A stretch of DNA of 64,000 nucleotides, from contig NZ_RQEP01000018.1 in the NCBI RefSeq assembly GCF_004770055.1, positions 589,977 through 653,976 of the forward strand, given 5' to 3'. The notes beneath the pieces were generated by a model, which worked only from the letters and a program-made list of their open reading frames with translations, was not told where the DNA came from and made no database searches. Source of the stretch: Leptospira semungkisensis. Lineage in GTDB: Bacteria > Spirochaetota > Leptospiria > Leptospirales > Leptospiraceae. Both the position numbers and the translations under genes were made by a program. Shown here in pieces: positions 46,463 to 57,476 of the stretch. Numbering within the stretch: position 1 is the first letter of the stretch; each line of letters starts with the position of its first letter.

Positions 46463-46813
46463 ATGTCCAAGCATCCATCCCACCCAAGCGTGGAACAGAT
46501 TGAACTTACGTCTATTTTCGAGGCAGTGAGCGATCCAATCCGGCGCAAGATCTTACTCCGACTTATGGAAGTAGAAGAGGCGATGTGTTCTGCGTTTTTA
46601 GAGTACGCTCCTAAAACGAATCTCTCCTATCATATCTCTAAGTTGAGAGAAGCCGGGCTGACGTATACCCGTATGGAAGGAACAAAGAAGATCCTAACAT
46701 TAAGAAGAACTGATATGGATAAAAGATTTCCAGGCTTACTGGAAGCGATTATAGAAAGTTCCAAGTTGGAAGAAAGAAGAAGCAAGAGGCTCATTCTTTC
46801 TTCCAGAAACTGA
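46463..46813 (+). CDS. ArsR-family transcriptional regulator
   Basis: A 116-residue winged-helix protein. The core EAVSDPIRRKILLRLMEVEEAMCSAFLEYAPKTNLSYHISKLREAGLTYTRMEGTKKILTL is typical ArsR/SmtB. The metal-binding Cys pair of arsenic sensors is absent (one Cys in the helix before recognition), so it may sense another signal. Two identical-geometry palindromes lie between it and the divergent outer-membrane-type gene. It ends 2 bp before the stop of the convergent epimerase gene. Confidence 0.9.
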   Translation: MSKHPSHPSVEQIELTSIFEAVSDPIRRKILLRLMEVEEAMCSAFLEYAPKTNLSYHISKLREAGLTYTRMEGTKKILTLRRTDMDKRFPGLLEAIIESSKLEERRSKRLILSSRN

Positions 46814-46815
46814 TC

Positions 46816-47787
46816 TTAATTGGAAAGAGCTTCCTTTCTCATGGACTCTAACCCTTGCGCCACGCTGACTAAAGGTTTATATTCGAGTTCCTTCTTCGCA
46901 CGATCGATCCGGATCGTACATTCTTTTCCCATAATATCTATTGGAAAGCGCATCATAGGTGGTTCTTTACGAATTCCTAAAATTCTCCAGATACCTTCCA
47001 CAATATAAGCGAGAAGACTCGCAATGGAAGAAGGAATAGATGCCTTAGGCAAAGACACACCCTGTGTCCCAAGCATTTCAGTCAAAAAGTCTCGGATCGT
47101 TCGATCTTCATCGTCCGTTACGAAATATATGCTCCCAGGTTTTCCCTTTGTAAGAGCAAGCTCCGTTGCATATACTAAATTCGTAATGCAGGTAACGGAA
47201 GTCTTGGCTCTTCCTCCGTCCAACCACATGAATTTTCCTTGAGAGACCATCTTCTTTACTTCAGGAAGCACAGTAGTATCTCCCGGTCCCCAAACCAGTC
47301 TTGGCCTTAAGACGATTGTCTCAAACCCAGACGAATTCGCAGCGACCACCCTTCTTTCTGCTTCCGCCTTTGTTTCACTATAAAGATAAGGAGTGCTTTT
47401 CGGATACGGATAACTCTCATCAATCTGCACCATATTCTGACCGAAGAATAAGGCAGCTTCCGTTCCCATATGAATGAAACGTTTTACACCGGCCTGCTTA
47501 GCAGCCTCCAAAAGCTGAGAAGTTCCATCCACATTTCCTTCCCAAAAATCTTTTCGAGTCCCCCAAGGTCCCACAAAGGCTGCGCAATGAATGATCACAT
47601 CTATATCTTTTAAACTTTCTTTTGGAATCGATCCAAGGCTTCCTCTCACTATTTCCAAACCTTGCGCTTTCAATTTTGCATCCGATTCAACGGACCTGGA
47701 TAAGGCTTTGATCGAATGATCCTTTTTCAAATGCCTTGCTATGGCCCCGCCAACGAAGCCGGAAGCTCCGGTTATAAATATCCTCAT
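46816..47787 (-). CDS. NAD-dependent epimerase/dehydratase, 3-beta-HSD-like
   Basis: A 323-residue extended short-chain dehydrogenase. The N-terminal motif TGASGFVGGA binds NAD(P), the YxxxK active site reads YLYSETK, and RPRLVWGPGD is typical of the 3-beta-hydroxysteroid dehydrogenase branch. The substrate is unknown; sterol-like, polyketide or nucleotide-sugar alcohols are possible. It is divergent from the histidine kinase gene. Confidence 0.87.
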   Translation of the reverse strand: MRIFITGASGFVGGAIARHLKKDHSIKALSRSVESDAKLKAQGLEIVRGSLGSIPKESLKDIDVIIHCAAFVGPWGTRKDFWEGNVDGTSQLLEAAKQAGVKRFIHMGTEAALFFGQNMVQIDESYPYPKSTPYLYSETKAEAERRVVAANSSGFETIVLRPRLVWGPGDTTVLPEVKKMVSQGKFMWLDGGRAKTSVTCITNLVYATELALTKGKPGSIYFVTDDEDRTIRDFLTEMLGTQGVSLPKASIPSSIASLLAYIVEGIWRILGIRKEPPMMRFPIDIMGKECTIRIDRAKKELEYKPLVSVAQGLESMRKEALSN

Positions 47788-47921
47788 ATAATTATTCTCC
47801 CTAATCTTTTTGTATAGAAGCTATATTGCAAATGTATGATTGCATTGGTCTTATTAGGAGCTCTTTGGTTCCGTATAAGAATCCATTTTTAAGGAATCAT
47901 CCAAGCAGAAAATTTTCTATG

Positions 47922-47938
47922 CAGAGTATTGTACTCTG
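47922..47938. promoter_or_regulatory. Palindrome upstream of histidine kinase gene
   Basis: CAGAGTA-N3-TACTCTG, perfect 7-bp arms, 25 bp before the start codon. May be an operator or a small hairpin. Confidence 0.4.
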
Positions 47939-47963
47939 ATAAACTTGAGACTTAGACAATCGA

Positions 47964-49973
47964 ATGAGGTTTCGGGTTCCAGTCTTTTTCCTTCTTCTGA
48001 TCGGGGCAATCATCGGTTGTTCTAATCCTCAGGATTATTATTCCCCTAAAGCAAAGCTAGGGATCCTCGACCTGCGAAATTGGGATCTCACGAACTCTCC
48101 CTTAGTCTCCCTAGATGGAGAATGGGAGTTTACCAACAGCTTAGATACTTCTAAACCCAATTCTTCGAAGGCTTTCATCACCGTTCCAGGTTCCTGGAAC
48201 AAATTCCCACTCGCAAACGGAGAGCACGGAGGCGAAGGAATCGGGACATATCGTCTAACGGTATTCCTGGATCGACCTCTGAAAGATCTTGCCTTGCAAA
48301 TGGGAGATATTTCTACCGCTTACCGTATCTATTTGAACGGTAGATTATTAGCGGATAACGGGATCATTGGAATTAATAAGGAAAGTATGACTCCTTCTTA
48401 CAAGCATCCAATCATACTATTGGATGAAGAATCGAAGGAGCTGAATTTCACGATTCAAGTATCAAATTTTTATCATACAACTGGCGGCATCCGGAAATCG
48501 ATCCTACTAGGTCCGATCTTAAACGTTTTCGAATACAAAAAGCAGGAAATCTCTCTTGGCTGGGTGGTGTTCGGTGCAACCTTTCTCATGGGAGTCTATC
48601 ATCTCATCCTCTTCTTCATGAGAAGAGTGGACAAGTCCGCAATTTGGTTCGCTTTCTTTTGCATCGATCTAAGCATCAGAGGATTTTTTACAGGATCTGT
48701 CTTTATCTATGAGATCACTGAAGATAAGTATTGGGTTTATATTCACAAACTAGATCTTTTGAGTTTCGTACTAGCTCTTCCTTTATTCTCCTTATTTCTT
48801 AGATCTCTGTTTCCGAAAGACTTTCATCGATATTTCAATACTGCTTTCTTATCGGTAGGAGCTGCATTCTCACTCATCATATTGATGACTCCTGCTTCGG
48901 AATACATGTGGTACATACAGATCTTCCAAGGCATTGTAGGGATTATCATTGTCTACTTCTTACTCTTGATGATCTACTGTGTCTTCAGAAAGAGAGAAGG
49001 AGCCATACTATTTGCAGTAGGCGCAGCTTTTCTTTTTATCGCCACACTGAACGATATATTAAACCAAGCCTTGATCATAAAAACAGGATATATAGCGAAC
49101 TGGGGACTTCTCGCATTCTTATTCTCACAAACAATCATGCTTTCCGTTAGATTTTCTAATGCGTTCGTGCGTCTCGAAGAATTACAAAAATCGCTAGAAT
49201 ATAAGGTCTTAGAGAGAACAAGCCAATTAGAAGAAGCAAAGCTTGTTGCGGAAGAAGCGAATTCCATGAAGGATACATTCATTTCTCTCGTGACTCATGA
49301 TCTTAGATCTCCCATCACTACGATCATGGGAATCCTTCAATTAATAAAAAACGATTATGAACAACTGGACGATATCTCCATTAAAGAATGGTTGATGAGA
49401 GCCGAGAACACTTCTTCTCAATCCTTAGAGATGATAGCTACTCTTTTGGATCTGAATCGATTGAGATCCGGCTCCTTTCCTATGGACAATAGTCTGATCT
49501 ATGTTTTTCCTGAAGTCGAAGGAGTCCTTGCAAAACTATGGGCTCAAGCAAACGCAAAGAAATTAGAGATTAGGAACTCCATTCCAAACGAAGTACGAAT
49601 GAACGTGGATCGCACCTTATTCTCCGAGATCTTTGTGAATCTTCTTTCAAACGCTATCAAGTTTTGTAGAGAAGGAGATTCTATAGAGATCGACTTTGCA
49701 TCTAAACCGAGCGAGATAGAATTTACAGTAAAAGATTCAGGTGTGGGAATTCCAACGGAAATGATCCCTGGCCTTTTCTCCACAGAGATCAGATCCACTC
49801 GTTTGGGAACGAATAGAGAATCTGGCACTGGATTAGGGTTGCCTTTAGTATATAGCATCATCAACGCGTATCATGGAAAGATCTCAGTCGAATCCCAAGA
49901 ACAGAAAGGAAGTAAATTTACCTTCTCCATTCCTCAACCTCTTCTAGATATTCCCAGATTGAATCCGATCTAA
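47964..49973 (+). CDS. 7TM-DISM sensor histidine kinase with lipoprotein-like signal
   Basis: A 669-residue kinase. The N-terminal signal ends AIIGCSNP (Cys19), which resembles a lipoprotein cleavage site, unusual for a kinase. A beta-rich periplasmic domain (about 25-190; VPGSWNKFPLANGEHGGEGIGTYRLTVFLDRPLK) resembles the 7TMR-DISMED2 sensor, followed by seven membrane segments (about 195-395). A coiled coil leads to the kinase core: H445 in THDLRSPI, N-box NLLSNAIKFC, G1 DSGVGIP, G2 GTGLGLPL. No receiver domain or response regulator is adjacent. The 7TM-DISM class senses carbohydrates or similar ligands in other bacteria. Confidence 0.9.
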   Translation: MRFRVPVFFLLLIGAIIGCSNPQDYYSPKAKLGILDLRNWDLTNSPLVSLDGEWEFTNSLDTSKPNSSKAFITVPGSWNKFPLANGEHGGEGIGTYRLTVFLDRPLKDLALQMGDISTAYRIYLNGRLLADNGIIGINKESMTPSYKHPIILLDEESKELNFTIQVSNFYHTTGGIRKSILLGPILNVFEYKKQEISLGWVVFGATFLMGVYHLILFFMRRVDKSAIWFAFFCIDLSIRGFFTGSVFIYEITEDKYWVYIHKLDLLSFVLALPLFSLFLRSLFPKDFHRYFNTAFLSVGAAFSLIILMTPASEYMWYIQIFQGIVGIIIVYFLLLMIYCVFRKREGAILFAVGAAFLFIATLNDILNQALIIKTGYIANWGLLAFLFSQTIMLSVRFSNAFVRLEELQKSLEYKVLERTSQLEEAKLVAEEANSMKDTFISLVTHDLRSPITTIMGILQLIKNDYEQLDDISIKEWLMRAENTSSQSLEMIATLLDLNRLRSGSFPMDNSLIYVFPEVEGVLAKLWAQANAKKLEIRNSIPNEVRMNVDRTLFSEIFVNLLSNAIKFCREGDSIEIDFASKPSEIEFTVKDSGVGIPTEMIPGLFSTEIRSTRLGTNRESGTGLGLPLVYSIINAYHGKISVESQEQKGSKFTFSIPQPLLDIPRLNPI

Positions 49974-50017
49974 ATTCTGATTGTATTTTGAATGAGGCAG
50001 GAGATCCTTCCGGCTCT

Positions 50018-50341
50018 ATGACAAAATCAAGCTTTCAATATATCATTTCCTTCTTCGGGATCTTATTCGCTCTATCTTTCATTTACTTTGTAATCCCTCC
50101 TCTTTTAAAAAACTTCGACGTGATCGGCGCTGCTTTAGGAGGATTCGTAAATCCATTCTCCACTGGATATTCCTTGGATATCATTTGCACCTGGTTCGTC
50201 TTCTCCGCTTGGGTATTGTATGAGGCAAAATCGAAAGGAATTCAAAACGGTTGGATCGCAATCTTGTTAGGAGTGGTTCCAGGTGTTGCTACCGGCATGG
50301 CCTTTTATCTCATCCTAAGAATGAAACAAGGCAAAGAATAA
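50018..50341 (+). CDS. DUF2834-type small membrane protein
   Basis: A 107-residue protein with three hydrophobic segments. FVNPFSTGYSLDIICTWFVFSAWVLYEA fits DUF2834. I choose ATG 50018, behind GCAGGAGAT; a TTG ten codons upstream is an alternative start. Function is unknown. The kinase gene ends 44 bp upstream. Confidence 0.75.
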   Translation: MTKSSFQYIISFFGILFALSFIYFVIPPLLKNFDVIGAALGGFVNPFSTGYSLDIICTWFVFSAWVLYEAKSKGIQNGWIAILLGVVPGVATGMAFYLILRMKQGKE

Positions 50342-50482
50342 GATCCGATTCAGCCGACCGATTTCTATCCGAAAAGGAAATTTTTTTCTTCCTGAAAGGG
50401 AAACAATTTATAGAAAATCATGTACAGTATTTTGAGCATTTTTTAAAATCTGTTAAATCTAGTTCGGCTTGAAAGCAAACAC

Positions 50483-51421
50483 ATGCAAAACGAATCCAAT
50501 TCAATAGTTTCCATTCGAAACCTCTCTAAATCATATTCCAATGGATTTACCGCCTTAAAGAATATAAATTTGGAGATCAAAAAGGGAGAGATCATTGCTC
50601 TTCTCGGTCCAAACGGAGCGGGAAAGACAACGCTTATCTCCATCATCTGCGGCATCGTAAATCCCAGCGAAGGTTCTGTCTCTGTAGGTGGATACGATAT
50701 CATCAAGGATTACAGGCAAACTCGATCCATGATCGGTCTCGTTCCCCAAGAGCTTGCTGTGCATGCATTTGAATCTGTGATGGCCACTACAAATTTTAGC
50801 CGCGGACTCTTCGGAAAGCCGACTAACACCAAATATGTGGAAGAAATTCTGGGATCTCTTTCTCTTCTAGATAAGAAGAATAGCACCGTGCTTACTCTTT
50901 CTGGGGGAATGAAACGTAGAGTGATGATCGCTAAGGCGCTTTCTCACGAGCCGAATGTTTTATTCTTAGATGAACCCACTGCAGGAGTCGACGTTGAATT
51001 GCGCAAGGACATGTGGAATGTAGTCCGTGCCCTAAGAGATCGAGGCGTGACCATCATACTTACCACTCATTATATCGAAGAAGCCGAAGAGATCGCAGAT
51101 AGAGTCGGGATCATGAACAAGGGCGAATTGATCCTTGTGGAAGAAAAGTCCGAGCTAATGCATAAATTAGGAAAGAAGCAGATCCTTTTAGATCTCGCTC
51201 GTCCATTGCAAAAGATTCCGGATTCTCTTCAATCTTACGAACTCGATATCAAAAGCGAAGGCAATCAATTGCTTTATACTTATGATGGGCAGGACAAAGA
51301 GTCCGGCATCGCAGCCTTCTTGGAAAATCTAAAAAAATCAGGGATAGAATTCAGGGACTTAAACACGATCCAAAGCTCTCTGGAAGAGATCTTCGTGCAA
51401 TTGGTGAAGGAATCCAAATGA
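50483..51421 (+). CDS. ABC transporter ATP-binding protein (DrrA/NodI-like)
   Basis: A 312-residue ATPase with Walker [11 protein letters not shown], signature [15 protein letters not shown] and Walker [13 protein letters not shown]. The C-terminal ~90 residues match the DrrA-type extension that regulates export. The permease gene overlaps by 4 bp. The class exports drugs, lipids or polysaccharides. Confidence 0.92.
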   Translation: MQNESNSIVSIRNLSKSYSNGFTALKNINLEIKKGEIIALLGPNGAGKTTLISIICGIVNPSEGSVSVGGYDIIKDYRQTRSMIGLVPQELAVHAFESVMATTNFSRGLFGKPTNTKYVEEILGSLSLLDKKNSTVLTLSGGMKRRVMIAKALSHEPNVLFLDEPTAGVDVELRKDMWNVVRALRDRGVTIILTTHYIEEAEEIADRVGIMNKGELILVEEKSELMHKLGKKQILLDLARPLQKIPDSLQSYELDIKSEGNQLLYTYDGQDKESGIAAFLENLKKSGIEFRDLNTIQSSLEEIFVQLVKESK

Positions 51422-52179
51422 ACTTAAACGCAATCAAAGCAATTTACTTTTTCGAAATGTCCAGAACGAGAAGGACATTGATGCAGAGTATCGCATCTCC
51501 CGTCATATCCACTTCTCTTTATTTTGTGGTCTTCGGTTCTGCTATCGGGTCCAGGATCCAAGAGGTCAACGGAGTTTCTTACGGTTCCTTTATTGTTCCA
51601 GGGTTAATTATGCTTTCCTTATTAACGGAAAGCATCTCTAACGCTTCCTTTGGGATCTATTTTCCTAAGTTCACTGGTACAATCTATGAGATCTTATCCG
51701 CTCCAGTTTCGAGTATGGAGGCTGTCATAGGATTCGTAGGAGCCGCAGCGACCAAATCACTGATCTTAGGAATGATCATGCTGGCAACAGCTTCTCTATT
51801 CGTAACCATCCATATTGCTCATCCCTTTCTGATGATTTTCTTTCTAATCCTGACCTGCGTGTCTTTCAGCTTGTTCGGATTCATAATCGGAATTTGGGCG
51901 GATAATTTCGAAAAACTGCAAGTGATCCCGATGTTAGTCATCACTCCTCTTGTATTTTTAGGAGGAAGCTTTTACTCCGCAAATATGCTCCCACCATTTT
52001 GGCAAACAGTGACATTGTTCAATCCTATCCTTTACTTAGTAAGTGGGTTTCGTTGGAGCTTCTATGAAATTGCCGATGTAAGTGTTGGGATCAGCCTAAT
52101 AATGATACTTGTATTCTTAAGCATTTGCCTATTCATCGTGGCTTGGATGTTTAGGACAGGATATCATATTAAGAAATAA
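51418..52179 (+). CDS. ABC-2-type transporter permease
   Basis: A 253-residue membrane protein with six hydrophobic segments and the ABC-2 signature near [38 protein letters not shown]. It forms the export channel with the upstream ATPase; the substrate is unknown. Confidence 0.92.
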   Translation: MNLNAIKAIYFFEMSRTRRTLMQSIASPVISTSLYFVVFGSAIGSRIQEVNGVSYGSFIVPGLIMLSLLTESISNASFGIYFPKFTGTIYEILSAPVSSMEAVIGFVGAAATKSLILGMIMLATASLFVTIHIAHPFLMIFFLILTCVSFSLFGFIIGIWADNFEKLQVIPMLVITPLVFLGGSFYSANMLPPFWQTVTLFNPILYLVSGFRWSFYEIADVSVGISLIMILVFLSICLFIVAWMFRTGYHIKK

Positions 52180-52562
52180 AGATAAGAATCCTGCGTATCG
52201 CTTCTTCTCTCCGAGACAAAGTCATTGTAGCAAACGCTAAAGCAGCTAATAATGAATAGTCGATAAACCTAACACTAGTTCGGAGAGAAGAAGGAGAAAA
52301 AATAATCCAAAATGATTAGTGTCTACTTCCTTCTTTACGACATGCAAATTGTCTGACAAACTTCTGAATCAATTTTGAACATATCTTAACTTTAATATAC
52401 GTTTCCATTTGATCCGCTTTTCCTCTCATCATCTTTCTCGATCATTTGATATATAAAAGAAAGATTTATTTTCAAAAGATTCTTCTTCCTATTACTTAAA
52501 AATTGCTTAAAATAGAATCCACTTGACTTTTGTGCCTTCGCAACAAAGCTAACAACTCGATT
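52180..52562. other. Long intergenic region with inverted repeat
   Basis: This 383-bp AT-rich gap contains a 14-bp perfect inverted repeat: CTTCTTCTCTCCGA (52201-52214) and its complement (52280-52293), with a 65-nt loop that has further short pairings (CATT...AATG). It could be an extended terminator for the ABC unit or a small structured RNA. The right half is T-rich and should hold the phosphatase promoter. Confidence 0.5.
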
Positions 52563-55544
52563 ATGGTCGATTCCATTCTATTTTCGCATCATTCCATTGG
52601 CGTCTTCTCCTTATTTCTCTTAACTTTAGTTCTTTCAGGATTCTTAATCTTCAAAAAGGACAAAACCCTTCCTTCATATTACTTACTCATAATGTATCTT
52701 TGTTACGGAGTCATGTTTTTCGGATACGTCCTCTCCTATTCCGTATTCGATCCGATAGCAGCGTATCATAGATACCTAACTGTGTTCATCTTATTCGGGA
52801 TTGTTTGCTTTATAGGATTTTGCTACTACTTCCCCAGAAATGTACATCCAAAAGAATCCAAAGTTGTAATTCTAATAAGCTTGTTCATGAGCCTAGCCGC
52901 CTGGGCTCACTTCATGTACAAAACCCATAATATGGAGAAAATATTCTCCTTCACTGCTCACCAATACAGCTTCGATTTCGGAAAAGAGGCGAGCGCGATC
53001 ATACTGCTATGTTTCATTATCAGCACGGTAGTATTAATTAGAAAAATATTATACTTCTCCAAATACACCGGCGTTCTGACCATTTGGAGCAGGAACTTCG
53101 AAAACTCTTCCGCTTTTGTTCGGATCCCTGTCCAATTTCTTTTAGGGATCCCACTCGCGTTCCAAAAAATCGTCTTCGCAAAAGGAAAAGAGGCGGTCGC
53201 ACTCAGAGCTTTTCTATTCACTGTCTTGCTAAATATCCTAAACGCATACAATAACGTCTTAAACAAATCAGGCGTGATCACTTACGACACTTTTGCGATG
53301 ACTTACTTCACTCTTTCGGTGACTACGATCTTCTTCATCCAAAATGCCTATCTGGGCCATTCTCCCGAGCCTACGAGCTTTATGGTCAAGATCCTTTCCA
53401 GCGCGGTAGTCACGGTGATCCTAGCCTTAGGAGCAATCAGTTACATTACATTATATGCGATCGATCGAGCCAGCGAAAAGGAAAGTCTGGTCGAAATGAA
53501 TTCGGTAAAAACCGCAATTCGCAATGGAGAGACCGACTTTCCGTCAAATGTGCAATATATCATTTCCAGACCCTCCGGACCCGGAGTATTCGATCATAAG
53601 TATAATGTAATATTCTCCAGAGATTCCTTAACACAAAACAAGCTAAAGGAAGGAGAAGAAAAATATAAGAAGCAGCAACTTCGAGATCTGGAAGAGCAAA
53701 ACAAAAGAAAATATAAAGGCAAGACTGACTCCGAATTAGAAACCATTTCATTGAAAGAAATGGAAGATACTGAGTTACCTTTACAAACCCGGTTATTCAG
53801 AATGGCCGAGAACTTTTATATTCATTATGATTTCGAAATGGATAAGACCAGATACGAGGTCGGGTTTAGCTATAGAGATTTCAGGACAGTCATTCATAAT
53901 GTGGCAAGATGGCTCGTTCTGATCCAGCTTGGAACTACTGTATTTATATTGATCGCATTTCCAATCCTTCTACGTGTAAGTTTGATCCATCCTCTGAACA
54001 AACTTCTTTCGGGAGTAGAGAAGGTAAATCATGGAGATCTGAACGTAAACGTACCTATTAAGGCAATGGACGAGGTCGGATTCCTATCACTCTCCTTCAA
54101 TTCTATGGTGGATTCTATACGAAGCGCCAGAGAACAGCTTCAAGATTATGCAAATCATCTAGAAGAAAAAGTAGAAGAACGAACCAGAGAAGTACAAGAA
54201 AAGATGATGGAGGTCCAACAGCTCAAGATCCAACAGGACGGAGACTATTTCCTCACTTCACTTTTAGCTAAGCCTCTCTTTTATAACGCCAATAAATCTT
54301 CAAAAGTAAATACGAACTTTCTAATCAAACAGAAGAAGTACTTCGAATTCAGAAATAAGAAAGGAGAACTTGGCGGAGATATTTGCATCACTGGAAATTT
54401 ACGATTAGGAACTCCGAGCGAGTACCAACAGTTCACAATGGCAATGAACGGAGACGCAATGGGAAAATCCATGCAAGGCGCTGGCGGTTCATTGGTAATG
54501 GGAGTCATGATGAATTCCATCATGGCACGATCGGCGGCAAATAAGAGAGTTCTAAATAAGACTCCGCAAGAATGGTTAACCGACGTGTACCACGAAGTTC
54601 ATTCCGTATTCAAAAGCTTCGATGGAAGTATGGTAATATCCGCAACCGTTGCACTCATCAACGATGAAACAGGCGAAATGCATTATTGGAACGCCGAGCA
54701 CCCATTTTCCGTTCTGTATAGAGATGGAAAGGCTTCCTTCTTAGAAAATGATCTAGAGCTTAGAAAGTTAGGATTGGATTCTGAATACGACTTCAAAGTA
54801 AAGACATTCCAACTTCATCCGAGTGACGTGATCATACTCGCTTCCGACGGAAGAGACGACCTATTGCTCCAAAGTTTTAATGGAAAAAGGATTATCAACG
54901 AAGATGAAAATCTCTTTCTAAGCGCAGTCGAAAAATCTGGAGCTGACATCGAGCTTATCGAAAAGAGTATTCGGAGCACTGGAGAAGTCATAGACGACTT
55001 ATCCATTCTCAGAATCGGATTCCAAGAAGTAGGAGTTCCTGCATTTCCATCCGAAAGAAATGGAGAGAACTATGATACTTCTGAGAAAGTAACCCTTCAA
55101 AACTTATATAGAGAAGGAAAAGAACTGTATAAGAGTGGAGAAGTTCAAAAGGCAATCTCAGTCCTGCTCGAAGCATATTCTGCGGATCCTTCTAACCAAA
55201 GAATCAACAAACTGCTTGGCTTGATCAGTTTCAAAGAAAAGGACTATCCGTTAGCAGTAAAAGTGCTGAGTAAGTATCTTGTAGACGATCCGGACACGGC
55301 AGAACTCTGGCATTATCTTTCCTTAGCAGAAAAGAGATTGGGAAATCTAACTCAATCCTTAGAAGCAGCAATGATGGTGAATAAACTGCAACCGCTGAAT
55401 GTGCAAAACCTGGTGCATCTATCCGATCTAAATCGGCTTCTTGGAAAAAAAACCGACGCAATAGAATTTACGAAAGCTGCAGAAGATATAGATCCGGAAA
55501 ACAAGAACGTTCAGAAATTAAAGAAACTATTAGAAATAGATTAA
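52563..55544 (+). CDS. SpoIIE-type protein phosphatase with HAMP and TPR domains
   Basis: A 993-residue protein starting at ATG 52563. About nine membrane segments (1-450) lead to a HAMP domain (about 470-520; [22 protein letters not shown]), then a coiled coil, and a PP2C/SpoIIE phosphatase domain (about 555-820) with metal-binding motifs [25 protein letters not shown] and [11 protein letters not shown]. Three or four TPR motifs close the chain (830-993). The family removes phosphate from anti-anti-sigma factors or other partners. It shares its phosphatase-TPR half with the protein encoded at 60340. Confidence 0.88.
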   Translation: MVDSILFSHHSIGVFSLFLLTLVLSGFLIFKKDKTLPSYYLLIMYLCYGVMFFGYVLSYSVFDPIAAYHRYLTVFILFGIVCFIGFCYYFPRNVHPKESKVVILISLFMSLAAWAHFMYKTHNMEKIFSFTAHQYSFDFGKEASAIILLCFIISTVVLIRKILYFSKYTGVLTIWSRNFENSSAFVRIPVQFLLGIPLAFQKIVFAKGKEAVALRAFLFTVLLNILNAYNNVLNKSGVITYDTFAMTYFTLSVTTIFFIQNAYLGHSPEPTSFMVKILSSAVVTVILALGAISYITLYAIDRASEKESLVEMNSVKTAIRNGETDFPSNVQYIISRPSGPGVFDHKYNVIFSRDSLTQNKLKEGEEKYKKQQLRDLEEQNKRKYKGKTDSELETISLKEMEDTELPLQTRLFRMAENFYIHYDFEMDKTRYEVGFSYRDFRTVIHNVARWLVLIQLGTTVFILIAFPILLRVSLIHPLNKLLSGVEKVNHGDLNVNVPIKAMDEVGFLSLSFNSMVDSIRSAREQLQDYANHLEEKVEERTREVQEKMMEVQQLKIQQDGDYFLTSLLAKPLFYNANKSSKVNTNFLIKQKKYFEFRNKKGELGGDICITGNLRLGTPSEYQQFTMAMNGDAMGKSMQGAGGSLVMGVMMNSIMARSAANKRVLNKTPQEWLTDVYHEVHSVFKSFDGSMVISATVALINDETGEMHYWNAEHPFSVLYRDGKASFLENDLELRKLGLDSEYDFKVKTFQLHPSDVIILASDGRDDLLLQSFNGKRIINEDENLFLSAVEKSGADIELIEKSIRSTGEVIDDLSILRIGFQEVGVPAFPSERNGENYDTSEKVTLQNLYREGKELYKSGEVQKAISVLLEAYSADPSNQRINKLLGLISFKEKDYPLAVKVLSKYLVDDPDTAELWHYLSLAEKRLGNLTQSLEAAMMVNKLQPLNVQNLVHLSDLNRLLGKKTDAIEFTKAAEDIDPENKNVQKLKKLLEID

Positions 55545-57037
55545 TATTCTTCGTCCGACCAGCCTACATCTTTCAAGAAATCGTCGTAAGTGCCGTCAAA
55601 AATACGGATCTCATCGTTATCGAATACGATCAACTTGGTAGCGACAGCTTTCAAATGCATTTCATTGTGAGTTACCATAATCACAGAACCTTCGAATTCA
55701 TCGATCGCCTCGATCAAAGAATCACAAGACTGCATATCCAAGTGATTCGTCGGCTCGTCCAAATAGAGAATATGGCAAGGAGTCACAAGTATCTTTCCAA
55801 GAAGAACTCTACTCTTCTCTCCTCCAGAAAGCACCTTGATCTTTTTCAATGCCTGGTCGTCTGAGAACATCAGTCCACCTGCAATCGTTCTCGCTACCCA
55901 TTCCGTACAAGACTTATCTGCACTCATGATCTCTTCGACGACAGTAGCGTTCTCGTTCATATTCAATTTATTTGTCTGACCGAAGTAACCCTCTTTCAAA
56001 GCAGGATGTTTTTGAACGGCACCCAAAGAAGGCTGCAACTCGCCTGCAAGAAGTTTGAGAAGAGTAGATTTACCCTTTCCATTTTTACCGATAATGCAGA
56101 TACGATCCCTCTTACCCACACTAATTGAAAAATCACGGATCAGAAAAGGCTCTTTGCCTGAATAAGAAAAAGAAATATTATCCGCAGACAACATTTGATT
56201 CGCAGCAAATGGAGCCGCATTAAAATATAATTCCAGATCTTGAATTGCCTCCAAGGCTTTCATTTCACCTTGCTTCTCGAGCTTCTTCACTCTAGATTGT
56301 GCCCTACTCGCAAAACTAGCTTTCGCCTTGAACTTAGCGATAAAGATCTCTTCTTGCTTTCTTTTCTTCGCCTCATTTTGGCGAGTCCTTTCGTAGATCT
56401 CTTCGGCTTGGTTGATCTGATTATAAAGTTTGTCGGTATCGCCTTGGACCTTAACGGACTTGGTCCTGTGGATTGCAGCGGTATGAGTAACGACGCTATC
56501 CATAAAACTTCTATCATGAGTTACTAATATAATTTCGCCTTCCCACTCTCTTAAGAATTCCTCGAGCCAACGGATCGTAACAATATCCAAATAGTTATTC
56601 GGCTCATCCAGCATCAACAGGTCTGGACCGGAAACCAAAAGCTTCGCCAGATTCATCCTGATCTGGTAACCACCGGAGAATTCGTTCGGATCTCTCTCCA
56701 TATCCGCTTCAGAAAAACCTAAACCGGATAGAACCTTTTCAACCTGCCAAGTCTCATATTCGTCTCCTTCCGGAAGACCGAGAGCGCATTCTTCCAAAAC
56801 AGTCGGTTTCGAAAAATGAAGATGCTGTTGTAAATGACCGATCTTATAGCCTTTCGGAATCGTAATCGTACCTGAATCAGGCTCCACTCCACCTAGGATC
56901 ATCTGAAAGATCGTGGACTTGCCATGCCCATTCCTGCCGACAAGGCCTAACTTTTCGCCTCGATTCAGACTTAAATTCAAATCATCGAAGAGAACCTTGG
57001 AGTTATAAATCTTGTGAAGGTTAGAAATCTTAATCAT
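55541..57037 (-). CDS. ABC-F-type ATPase
   Basis: A 498-residue protein with two ABC domains and no membrane segments: Walker [13 protein letters not shown] and [12 protein letters not shown], signatures [15 protein letters not shown] and [16 protein letters not shown], and an intervening linker of about 60 residues rich in basic amino acids. ABC-F proteins bind the ribosomal E site and rescue translation. The layout is closest to YbiT/EttA-type proteins. Its stop overlaps the phosphatase stop by 4 bp. Confidence 0.92.
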   Translation of the reverse strand: MIKISNLHKIYNSKVLFDDLNLSLNRGEKLGLVGRNGHGKSTIFQMILGGVEPDSGTITIPKGYKIGHLQQHLHFSKPTVLEECALGLPEGDEYETWQVEKVLSGLGFSEADMERDPNEFSGGYQIRMNLAKLLVSGPDLLMLDEPNNYLDIVTIRWLEEFLREWEGEIILVTHDRSFMDSVVTHTAAIHRTKSVKVQGDTDKLYNQINQAEEIYERTRQNEAKKRKQEEIFIAKFKAKASFASRAQSRVKKLEKQGEMKALEAIQDLELYFNAAPFAANQMLSADNISFSYSGKEPFLIRDFSISVGKRDRICIIGKNGKGKSTLLKLLAGELQPSLGAVQKHPALKEGYFGQTNKLNMNENATVVEEIMSADKSCTEWVARTIAGGLMFSDDQALKKIKVLSGGEKSRVLLGKILVTPCHILYLDEPTNHLDMQSCDSLIEAIDEFEGSVIMVTHNEMHLKAVATKLIVFDNDEIRIFDGTYDDFLKDVGWSDEEY

Positions 57038-57131
57038 TGGACCTGGCTCTTTAAGCTATAAAACCAGAGTTTAAAAACAATCCAGGATTTCACTCAAAAA
57101 TGCCGGCGCTTAGCCCGCTTGTAGGAACATC

Positions 57132-57476
57132 TTATTCCAACAGACAACCCTTGGATCCGTGAAAATTCGCTCTGGCTCGAAACTCGGAAAAGTAAGAAGA
57201 GAACCGGACCTCTAGATATTCACTTCCTACAATCCATTCATCAGGCAAAAAGAATTGGCGCACATAGTCCTTACAATAGGTCTCCGAAGCCTTTACTACA
57301 AATAAGCAAGAACAGCCTTCCTTTGCGGCGAAATTTGGATAGATCCTTGCCAATGTGTCCGGAAGAATGCGAAATTTAAAGACGGAGAAAACGAGTAAAC
57401 TTATAGATAAGAATAATAAAAACGTAATAAATAATATCTTTAAAAATTTATTCATCATAAGCCTTCTAAAATTCAT
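57132..57476 (-). CDS. Small membrane-anchored cysteine-containing protein
   Basis: A 114-residue protein with one hydrophobic N-terminal segment and four cysteines in the periplasmic part (GCSCLF, TYCKDY, GCLLE). Its ATG overlaps the stop of the serine hydrolase gene by 4 bp, so translation is coupled. No family recognised. An accessory role for the hydrolase is likely from position. Confidence 0.65.
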   Translation of the reverse strand: MNFRRLMMNKFLKILFITFLLFLSISLLVFSVFKFRILPDTLARIYPNFAAKEGCSCLFVVKASETYCKDYVRQFFLPDEWIVGSEYLEVRFSSYFSEFRARANFHGSKGCLLE

